5,353 nucleotides of DNA from assembly GCA_024256265.1 (NCBI GenBank), contig JACGUK010000064.1, positions 1 to 5,353 of the forward strand, written 5' to 3'. This DNA is from an archaeon (lineage in GTDB: Archaea > Thermoproteota > Nitrososphaeria > Nitrososphaerales > JACAEJ01). A program made the translations under genes and the position numbers. Positions 1-4,672 of this stretch are shown in pieces. Position 1 is the stretch's first letter. The number at the start of each line of letters is the position of its first letter. The notes beneath the pieces were generated by a model that worked only from the letters and a program-made list of their open reading frames with translations, did not search any database and was not told the origin of the DNA.

Positions 1-1
1 T

Positions 2-1855
2 TCCCTCGCCCTAACAGCGTTCGCCATGTCCAAGCGGAACGTAGTCGTTAAACGCCTTTCTTCCGTCGAGACACTCGGTTCCATGACCGTCCTATGCGTG
101 GACAAGACAGGCACCATCACCAGTGGTGAGATGATGGTCGAAAGACTGTGGGCTTCAGGACGAGTCTTCCGAGTAACAGGAGATGGATACAGCCCAAAAG
201 GATTCGTGACCGTCGAGGGAAGAAGGATAGATCGAAGTGAGCGTCCTCACATACTGAGATTGTTTGAAGTGGCAGCCTTCTGCAATAATGCCAAACTGAA
301 TCCTCCTTCTGACAGAATTGGTAGGTGGACCGTGTTGGGAGACCCCACCGATGGGGCATTCCTAGTATTTGCTGGGAAGGGCGACTTCAACGTGACGCAG
401 GCCTTGGCTGAAAACCCTAGGATTGGTTTCGTACCTTTCGATTCTCAGAGGCGTATGATGACGAGCGTTCACCGTAACTCTGAGGGAAATGTGGTGGCCT
501 ACACCAAGGGGGCTTGCTTAGAAGTCCTCGGCATATGCACTTCAATATTCTATAACAACAGATTAGTTCCTTTGACGGACGAAGTGAAGAAGATTATCAT
601 TCGACAGATAGATGATTTCGCTAGAGAGGGCTATAGGGTTTTAGCTATGACCATGAAAGTTCTTCCCCATGAGCCATCCAAGATGACTTCCGATGTGGAG
701 AGGGAGACGACGTTCCTTGGTCTCGCAGCGCTACTCGACCCACCAAGACCTGCGGTAGAAACAGCGGTGCGTGAAGCCAAACGGGCAGGAATCAGAGTTA
801 TCATGCTCACAGGGGATTACGAGCTTACGGCTGAGACTATTGCAAAAAAGACTGGCATCATAACCACCTCAAACTATGTTGTCGTATCAGGCAGTGAACT
901 CAGTCAGATGACTGATGAGGAAGTGGCTACGTTACTTTACGAGAAGGAAGTCGTATTTGCTAGAATCATACCAGAACAAAAGTTGAGGATAGTTCAGATC
1001 TTAAAGTCCAAAGGAGAAACCGTGGCTACTACCGGAGATGGAGTCAACGATGCACCGGCGCTCCTTGAGGCCCACGTAGGCATAGCGATGGGTGTGGGAG
1101 GTACAGACGTTGCCCGTGAATCAGCCGACATGGTCCTCTTAGATAACAATTTCGTCTCAATCGTCGAAGGTGTCAAGTTCGGGCGCTCGACCTTCGATAA
1201 TCTAAGGGGATTCGTGTACTACGTCTTCACGCATAATTTTGCTCAGTTGATGACTTTTATCGCGTTTGTGTTGCTAGGAGTACCGCTACCACTGACTGTC
1301 CTTCAAATATTAGCGATAGATCTAGGTATGGACGTATTGCCCTCTCTGGCTCTCATCATGGAGCCCCCAAAGCCTGATGTGCTGACCAAACCCCCTAGGA
1401 GAATAGGAAGCAGATTGATCGACGCCCGAGTATTGTTGAGGGCTCTTTATTTGGGACTGGTTGTAGGTGTAGTTGCCCTGTTATGGGCGTTTAACATATG
1501 GTCTCAGGCAGGTTGGGTCTTTGGACAGAACACGGTAGCCAACCCAACTGAGTATGCTAGGGGTACAACCGCTGTCATGGTAGCGATAATGGCTGGCCAG
1601 TTGGGGAATATCTTTGCAGCAAGGACAAGTAGAGAATCCGCATTTGCGATGAGCTTATTCAGAAACAGATGGCTCTTGATCGGCATTTTAGGCCAGATTG
1701 GGATATTGATAGCAATAGTTTACTTTCCATTCTTGCAGTCTTTGTTCGGGACGGCTTCTCTACCGCACTGGGACTTGTTGCTCATATATTCACTAGCTCC
1801 TGGGGTGCTTTTTCTCGAAGAGCTAAGGAAGTTCTTTGTTCGTAGGATAAAGTGA
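2..1855 (+). CDS. Cation-transporting P-type ATPase (P2-like), 5'-truncated
   Basis: An ATP-driven membrane cation pump. The reading frame is open from base 2, ahead of the first Met codon at 26, and those residues fit the family, so the start lies outside the window and 26 is not the true start. Numbering from Met26: phosphorylated Asp26 in DKTGT; N-domain with GDPTDG (105-110) and KGA (161-163); P-domain with DPPR (238-241), TGD (262-264) and TGDGVND (336-342). Hydrophobic stretches for M5-M10 follow at about 395-419, 423-445, 470-491, 514-531, 549-574 and 582-599, so the C-terminus is complete. M6 has IDLGMD (Asp432, Asp436), like the IDLGTD of Na,K-ATPase. M5 reads HNFAQ, with Gln407 at the position of the ion-binding Glu of SERCA (E771) and Na,K-ATPase (E779). 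M1-M4 and the actuator domain are missing from view. The transported ion cannot be told from this part. It is convergent with the tRNA gene and richer in G+C than the genes to the right. Confidence 0.95.
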   Translation, partial: SLALTAFAMSKRNVVVKRLSSVETLGSMTVLCVDKTGTITSGEMMVERLWASGRVFRVTGDGYSPKGFVTVEGRRIDRSERPHILRLFEVAAFCNNAKLNPPSDRIGRWTVLGDPTDGAFLVFAGKGDFNVTQALAENPRIGFVPFDSQRRMMTSVHRNSEGNVVAYTKGACLEVLGICTSIFYNNRLVPLTDEVKKIIIRQIDDFAREGYRVLAMTMKVLPHEPSKMTSDVERETTFLGLAALLDPPRPAVETAVREAKRAGIRVIMLTGDYELTAETIAKKTGIITTSNYVVVSGSELSQMTDEEVATLLYEKEVVFARIIPEQKLRIVQILKSKGETVATTGDGVNDAPALLEAHVGIAMGVGGTDVARESADMVLLDNNFVSIVEGVKFGRSTFDNLRGFVYYVFTHNFAQLMTFIAFVLLGVPLPLTVLQILAIDLGMDVLPSLALIMEPPKPDVLTKPPRRIGSRLIDARVLLRALYLGLVVGVVALLWAFNIWSQAGWVFGQNTVANPTEYARGTTAVMVAIMAGQLGNIFAARTSRESAFAMSLFRNRWLLIGILGQIGILIAIVYFPFLQSLFGTASLPHWDLLLIYSLAPGVLFLEELRKFFVRRIK

Positions 1856-1857
1856 AT

Positions 1858-1881
1858 ATATCGAGCATTTCGAAACGATAT
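1858..1881. repeat. Small inverted repeat after the ATPase gene
   Basis: ATATCG (1858-1863) and CGATAT (1876-1881) are exact inverted arms around a 12-base loop that contains the palindrome TTCGAA. It starts 3 bases after the ATPase stop. A transcript end is possible, but no T-tract follows on the plus strand, so a terminator call is not supported. It may be chance. Confidence 0.2.
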
Positions 1882-1919
1882 GTAGGAATTTCTCATAAAG
1901 CTAAACGCCAAAGGTTCAG

Positions 1920-1928
1920 AAAACAAAA
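1920..1928 (-). terminator. Oligo-T terminator of tRNA-Arg
   Basis: Just after the CCA end of the tRNA, the minus strand reads CC then TTTTGTTTT. Archaeal RNA polymerase commonly terminates at such T-tracts, and the position suits the 3' end of a single-gene tRNA transcript. Confidence 0.55.
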
Positions 1929-1930
1929 GG

Positions 1931-2018
1931 TGGCGGGCCCGGTGGGATTTGAACCCACGACCCCCGGCTATCCTCAAAATAGAGGGCCGATGCTCTATCC
2001 ATGCTGAGCCACGGGCCC
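1931..2018 (-). tRNA. tRNA-Arg(UCU) with a 10-nt intron
   Basis: The 88-nt gene folds into a full cloverleaf. GGGCCCG pairs with CGGGCCC in the acceptor stem, GCTC with GAGC in the D stem (A14, G15, G18, G19 present), TCGGC with GCCGG in the anticodon stem (one T-G pair), and GTGGG with CCCAC in the T stem around TTCAAAT. T8 and a G15-C48 pair are in place. The discriminator is G and CCA is encoded. The anticodon loop is 17 nt long in the gene. Removing 10 nt at the usual 37/38 site leaves CCTCTAA, that is anticodon UCU at 1981-1983 with A37 and A38. The sequence body also resembles archaeal tRNA-Arg as I remember it. Base 33 is C instead of the near-universal T. The tRNA reads AGA, a frequent Arg codon in the neighbouring AT-rich genes. 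The mature tRNA would be 78 nt. Confidence 0.93.
1970..1979 (-). other. tRNA intron, 10 nt, bulge-helix-loop form
   Basis: The intron reads TTTTGAGGAT on the minus strand. Its GAGG (intron bases 5-8) pairs perfectly with CCTC at tRNA positions 32-35, giving the 4-bp central helix of the archaeal splicing motif. The 5' cut falls after A37, in bases T36-A37-T. The 3' cut falls in the 3-nt bulge A-T-A38 next to the anticodon stem. The intron is too short for the inner helix, so a 6-nt loop closes the 4-bp helix. The motif would be cut by the tRNA-splicing endonuclease EndA. Other 10-nt removals give poorer loops: only the 37/38 cut leaves both a fitting Arg anticodon and A37-A38. Confidence 0.85.
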
Positions 2019-2037
2019 AACCGGATATGTCCATGAC

Positions 2038-2047
2038 CCTTTTAGAG
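2038..2047 (-). promoter_or_regulatory. TATA-like box of tRNA-Arg
   Basis: On the minus strand TCTAAAAG is centred about 24 bases ahead of tRNA base 1, where an archaeal TATA box for a tRNA gene with a very short leader is expected. GAGC lies upstream, but no clear BRE can be claimed. Confidence 0.5.
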
Positions 2048-2068
2048 CTCCGATCATATCCACCATCG

Positions 2069-2189
2069 AATAAAGCATACCAGATAAAAAAAGCCTTTGG
2101 TCTATCGAGAAATTACAAAGGATGCTCTTAGAAGCTTAGAGAAGAAAGGATTGATCAGAATACTGAATTCCATGAAGTCCAGATTTTAA
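2069..2189 (+). pseudogene. Possible frameshifted winged-helix remnant
   Basis: Two overlapping plus-strand frames join into one winged-helix-like peptide if base 2108 is skipped. The first frame gives AYQIKKAFGLS (2075-2107). The second gives EITKDALRSLEKKGLIRI and continues to a stop at 2187-2189. The pattern is a helix, a turn after GLS, a recognition-like helix (ITKDALRSLEKKG) and the start of a wing (LIRI), as in many archaeal regulators and in ribosomal protein S25e. No start codon or ribosome site is visible for it, and the tRNA promoter lies just to the left. It could be the relic of a gene cut by rearrangement, a sequencing error in a small gene, or chance. I cannot name the parent gene. 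Confidence 0.25.
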
Positions 2190-2199
2190 AAGGTGTATC

Positions 2200-2609
2200 T
2201 TAAGTTTGACCTGCTAATATCTTTAGCATTTCTTCCGCATTGACAATTTTAATTCCTTGAGTATGAGCAAGTGCTTATCCCCTGACACCATATAATCAGC
2301 TCTACCATCTAATGCAGTCTCAACTATTATGTTATCGTCAGGATCCTCTGTTATTTGAGGCAAGTGTGTTCTTACCTCTATGATTTTTCCTATTCTAATT
2401 AAGATTTGATTGAACCTTCTCAAGCGTTTTAAACTCAAATATCTTCTCAACTTTGGCCTTCTTGCTACATCGTTGAGTTCTGAAAGTATCTCTTTAGAAA
2501 TTATGAGCTCTATCTTTCCCTTAATGACTTTGTTCCACAAAAGCCTTGGCTTCCCACTTCTGATTAGACTTGATATTAGAACTTTAGTATCAAAGACAAC
2601 CTTTACCAT
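2200..2609 (-). pseudogene. PIN-domain toxin (VapC-like, COG1569-type), C-terminus frameshifted
   Basis: A predicted RNase toxin of a VapBC-like pair. From the ATG at 2609 the frame gives 128 residues, ending at 2223. PIN features: Asp7 in the first strand; a helix with Glu40/Glu44 (SKEILSEL); DPDDN (89-93); and SGDKHLL with Asp111. These are the acidic residues that hold Mg2+ in the family. The usual DTN motif reads DTK (Lys9). The last residues (KELKLSMRKKC) look wrong, while another frame of the same strand gives a normal family ending, GIKIVNAEEMLKILAGQT, stopping at 2200-2202. That frame has a stop inside the GDK codons, so the shift lies between about 2240 and 2272. Repaired, the protein would have about 135 residues, the usual size. 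Its start is 10 bases after the antitoxin stop, so the two are probably co-transcribed. Either the toxin is decaying or the read has a base error; the 128-residue form may still fold. Confidence 0.85.
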
Positions 2610-2619
2610 TCTGAGAACC

Positions 2620-2910
2620 TTACGCTTTCTTCTTCTCTGCTCTATACCTTTCTATCTCTTTTTGTATCTCTTCCTCACTTAATTCTCCATACTTTGCTAT
2701 CTTCTTGTCTATTTCTTTGTAGAGCTTCTTCATCTCCTTTTCAAGATTAGGCACTGTTAGCTTTTTTAGGATTATAGTATCTTCTACATTATACACTAGC
2801 AACTTAGTCCTTGGCTTTATTCCGAGCTTATTTCTAAGATAGGCAGGTATTACTATCTGACCTTTATCACTAACTATGGTAATATCAGGTTCAGCCATTC
2901 TCTCTCCCAT
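2620..2910 (-). CDS. AbrB/SpoVT-type antitoxin (VapB-like)
   Basis: Predicted DNA-binding antitoxin of the PIN toxin encoded next to it. Residues 10-51 form a swapped-hairpin AbrB domain, with the typical SDKGQIVIP followed by LRNKLGIKP and a strand ending ILKKL. Residues 55-96 are a highly charged helical tail (LSEEEIQKEIERYR) of the kind that wraps the PIN partner. Two starts are possible. Met1 (2910) lies about 26 bases after a TATA-like box and would be leaderless. Met5 (2898) has GGGAGAG close upstream and gives the N-terminus MAEPDITIVSDKG that is usual for the family; I favour it slightly. Such antitoxins normally bind their own promoter and repress the operon, which fits the repeats around the box upstream. 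Unlike the toxin, this gene looks intact. Confidence 0.85.
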   Translation of the reverse strand: MGERMAEPDITIVSDKGQIVIPAYLRNKLGIKPRTKLLVYNVEDTIILKKLTVPNLEKEMKKLYKEIDKKIAKYGELSEEEIQKEIERYRAEKKKA

Positions 2911-2920
2911 GTATAAACTT

Positions 2921-2946
2921 CTTACTTTCTTACATAAATAGCTTAC
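2921..2946 (-). promoter_or_regulatory. Promoter of the antitoxin-toxin operon with GTAAG repeats
   Basis: On the minus strand a TATA-like TATTTATG (about 2933-2940) is centred 26 bases ahead of the ATG at 2910. GTAAG occurs three times around it (2921-2925, 2929-2933, 2942-2946 when read as CTTAC on plus). They flank and touch the box, as autorepressor sites would. The repeat is short and the region AT-rich, so its role is a guess. Confidence 0.4.
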
Positions 2947-3026
2947 GTTAATGAATCTATCTATCCTTTCTTATACAATTTATTTTTATTTGAAAGTATA
3001 ATCTTTTTCTTAAGTCTTTTTTTGAT

Positions 3027-3040
3027 AAAGGTTATATTTT
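3027..3040 (+). promoter_or_regulatory. BRE/TATA promoter of the mutase gene
   Basis: AAAGG followed by TTATATTTT (3032-3040) is centred about 27 bases ahead of the ATG at 3063, so transcription should begin at or next to that ATG. No Shine-Dalgarno sequence lies between them. This is the layout of a leaderless archaeal mRNA and it decides the start codon. The rest of 2947-3026 is AT-rich with runs of T on plus and no other feature that I can support. Confidence 0.6.
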
Positions 3041-3062
3041 CGAATTGATCTACTATGCTAAA

Positions 3063-4442
3063 ATGAGTGTTGAAAGGAAATTTTTCGGAACGAATGGGAT
3101 AAGAGGGATACCAGGAAAAGATTTGACTCTTGATTTCGTAGTGGAGATGTCACAATCTATAGGGACTTACTTTGGTCAAGGACCAATTCTAATAGGATAT
3201 GATGGAAGATTCTCAAGCCCGTTACTCTCAAAGGCTGTATCTGCAGGAGTCATGGCTTCAGGATTGGATGCAATTGATGCTGGTCTGACACCAACGCCTG
3301 GCTTACAGTGCTCTGTGAAGAAATTGGGCTATAAAGGTGGGGTTATGATAACAGCATCTCATAACCCTCCTCAGTATAATGGGATAAAGGTCGTAGGAAT
3401 GGACGGTGTAGAAATATCTCGTGAAGATGAGGCTGAGATTGAGAGGATATACTTTGAAAAAGCCTACAAAAGAGCAGATTGGAGAGAGATAGGTAGTTGT
3501 AGACAAGAGAGTTCAGTGATTCAAACTTACATAAAAGGCGTATTGAGCCAGGTTGATAACGAGATAATAAAGAAAAGAGCTTTGAAAGTAGTCTTAGACC
3601 CTGGCAATGGAGCTGCAGCTATTGCTGTTCCCTATGCTCTATCAAGCCTTGGCTGTAAAGTATTAACAATAAATGGACATGTGGATGGAGATTTCCCAGG
3701 AAGAGGCCCTGAACCTACACCAGCATCACTATCTGGGCTATCGAATGCTGTTAAATCCTATAATGCTGATGTTGGCATTGCTTACGATGGTGATGGCGAT
3801 AGAGCTATCTTTTGTGATGAGAAAGGAGTCATCCACTGGGGAGATAGGACTGGAGCTTTGTTAGTGGATTATCTTCTATCCAAGAATCCAGGAGCCCTTG
3901 TGGTTACTACTGTTAGCACATCTCAGATAGTAGATTTCGCTGCTGAGAGAAACGGTTCTAAAGTTCTAAGGACTAGAGTAGGTAGCGTGGATGTATCAAG
4001 GGCTATGATAGATCATAAAGCTCTATTAGGCTTGGAGGAGAACGGTGGCTTCTTTTACACTCCTCATATGCCAACGAGGGATGGCTTGATGACCTCAGCC
4101 TTGCTATTGGAAGCATTATCATATACAAATAAGCCCCTTTCTGAGATTCTAGTAACTCTTCCTAAGTTTCATCAAAGGAAGGCTAAATTTGAGTGCCCTG
4201 ATGAGATAAAGAAGAAGGTTATGAAAGAGATAGAAAGGAAATCTGTTGGAAAAGTTGAGAGGATAGACGGTGTCAAGATATGGGCTGATGAAAGCACTTG
4301 GGTATTGCTAAGACCTAGCGGTACAGAACCATTGATAAGAGTCTTTGGAGAGTCAAAATATACTGAAAAATTGGATGGATTGATTGAAAGATACTCATTG
4401 CTAACAAAAGATATTATTGAAAAAATAAAGAGAGGGGGCTAG
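3063..4442 (+). CDS. glmM: Phosphoglucosamine mutase / phosphohexose mutase
   Basis: An alpha-D-phosphohexomutase of 459 residues, full length for the archaeal family. It likely converts glucosamine-6-phosphate to glucosamine-1-phosphate for UDP-GlcNAc synthesis; archaeal relatives may also act on glucose or mannose phosphates. The order of motifs is standard: FFGTNGIRG near the N-terminus (7-15); TASHNPP with the phosphorylated Ser99; the Mg2+ loop DGDGDR (Asp242, Asp244, Asp246); the sugar-binding EENGG (325-329); and the phosphate-binding RPSGTEP (417-423) in domain 4. All catalytic residues are present. I chose ATG 3063 because a TATA box sits 27 bases upstream and FGTNGIRG then falls at the usual distance from the N-terminus. 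A TTG at 3045 is in frame but would lie upstream of the predicted transcript start. The gene is divergent from the antitoxin operon, and its stop overlaps that of the small gene on the other strand. GlmM rather than a ManB/PGM name rests on overall resemblance only. Confidence 0.9.
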   Translation: MSVERKFFGTNGIRGIPGKDLTLDFVVEMSQSIGTYFGQGPILIGYDGRFSSPLLSKAVSAGVMASGLDAIDAGLTPTPGLQCSVKKLGYKGGVMITASHNPPQYNGIKVVGMDGVEISREDEAEIERIYFEKAYKRADWREIGSCRQESSVIQTYIKGVLSQVDNEIIKKRALKVVLDPGNGAAAIAVPYALSSLGCKVLTINGHVDGDFPGRGPEPTPASLSGLSNAVKSYNADVGIAYDGDGDRAIFCDEKGVIHWGDRTGALLVDYLLSKNPGALVVTTVSTSQIVDFAAERNGSKVLRTRVGSVDVSRAMIDHKALLGLEENGGFFYTPHMPTRDGLMTSALLLEALSYTNKPLSEILVTLPKFHQRKAKFECPDEIKKKVMKEIERKSVGKVERIDGVKIWADESTWVLLRPSGTEPLIRVFGESKYTEKLDGLIERYSLLTKDIIEKIKRGG

Positions 4443-4450
4443 GTTAGCCC
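4436..4450. repeat. Hairpin across two overlapping stop codons
   Basis: GGGCTA (4436-4441) and TAGCCC (4445-4450) form a 6-bp stem with a 3-base loop. The stem covers the TAG of the mutase gene and the TAG of the opposite small gene. No T-tract follows on either strand, so it is not a typical terminator. It might mark the RNA 3' ends of the convergent genes. Confidence 0.35.
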
Positions 4451-4621
4451 TAAATCAGGAAACTTCGCCTTGGTTACTCCAAGCTCTTCTTGAAGAGTAC
4501 GAATCCTTACAGCGTACTCCTTCATCTTTGCTTTATCATTTTGCACTTTAGCTATCTTGTAAGCCTTCCAAGCCTTCTTCAATGCTCCCCATGTCTGACC
4601 TTTCGTGTACTTAGAGGACAT
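4439..4621 (-). CDS. Small basic protein, 60 aa, unknown function
   Basis: I do not recognise this protein. It has 12 Lys and 2 Arg against 5 acidic residues, so it is strongly basic (about +9). Two Trp lie at 11 and 18. There is no Cys, signal peptide or membrane segment. Residues 9-27 and 29-47 look like two helices joined by a short QND turn, followed by a GVTKAKFPDLG tail. It looks like a real gene because GAGGT (4630-4634), a good archaeal ribosome site, lies 8 bases ahead of the ATG; a TATA-like box lies about 43 bases ahead of the ATG; and repeated operator-like sequences sit between. It may bind nucleic acid or the ribosome, but only the charge suggests this. Its stop overlaps the mutase stop by 4 bases (CTAG), a tight convergent pair. 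It follows thiL on the same strand but has its own promoter. Confidence 0.65.
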   Translation of the reverse strand: MSSKYTKGQTWGALKKAWKAYKIAKVQNDKAKMKEYAVRIRTLQEELGVTKAKFPDLGLT

Positions 4622-4629
4622 ATCTCACA

Positions 4630-4634
4630 ACCTC
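4630..4634 (-). promoter_or_regulatory. Ribosome binding site of the small basic gene
   Basis: GAGGT on the minus strand matches the core of the archaeal Shine-Dalgarno GGAGGTGAT and ends 8 bases before the ATG at 4621. It supports that start and a short leader, in contrast to the leaderless mutase gene. Confidence 0.6.
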
Positions 4635-4636
4635 AC

Positions 4637-4657
4637 CATATCTCATAATGAGATATG
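4637..4657. promoter_or_regulatory. 21-bp palindromic operator
   Basis: CATATCTCAT and ATGAGATATG are exact inverted arms around one central A. On the minus strand the palindrome begins just after the TATA-like box and runs to the predicted transcript start of the small basic gene, where a dimeric repressor would block initiation. ATATCTC occurs twice within it (4638-4644, and inverted at 4650-4656). Two more copies flank it: 4657-4663 inverted, running into the TATA box, and 4620-4626, touching the start codon. Confidence 0.6.
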
Positions 4658-4659
4658 AG

Positions 4660-4672
4660 ATATAAACTTTTT
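4660..4672 (-). promoter_or_regulatory. TATA-like box of the small basic gene
   Basis: The minus strand reads AAAAAGTTTATAT, an A-rich BRE-like stretch followed by TTTATAT. It predicts a start near 4638-4640 and a leader of about 18 bases that keeps the GAGGT ribosome site. The box overlaps one ATATCTC copy and begins right at the thiL stop. Confidence 0.5.

Noticed and set aside
117..359. Minus-strand open frames inside the ATPase gene (also 994-1176 and 1504-1686)
   Set aside because: They are shadows of a well-supported P-type ATPase on the plus strand, without domains or start signals.
1720..2034. 104-codon minus-strand open frame
   Set aside because: It overlaps the tRNA on the same strand and the antisense of the ATPase end; it contains translated tRNA sequence and has no family features.
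1949..2131. 60-codon plus-strand open frame across the tRNA
   Set aside because: It starts inside the antisense of the tRNA gene and runs through its promoter. Only its last part is of interest, as the possible wHTH remnant.
2240..2272. Programmed -1 frameshift in the toxin gene
   Set aside because: The direction could be -1, but I see no X-XXY-YYZ slippery heptamer or obvious downstream stem; decay or a base error is simpler.
2410..2682. 90-codon plus-strand Leu/Phe-rich open frame
   Set aside because: It is the antisense of the toxin and antitoxin genes; its hydrophobic look comes from their Lys/Glu-rich codons.
3001..3022. T-rich runs as a plus-strand terminator
   Set aside because: No plus-strand gene ends nearby; the runs belong to the AT-rich divergent promoter region.
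3303..3506. Open frames overlapping the mutase (3303-3506 minus, 3673-3864 plus)
   Set aside because: They are shadows of the mutase, which has all its catalytic motifs in one frame.
4637..4657. Palindrome as a terminator for thiL
   Set aside because: It lies after the thiL stop, but no T-tract follows on the minus strand, and it sits exactly between a TATA box and a ribosome site, so an operator fits better.
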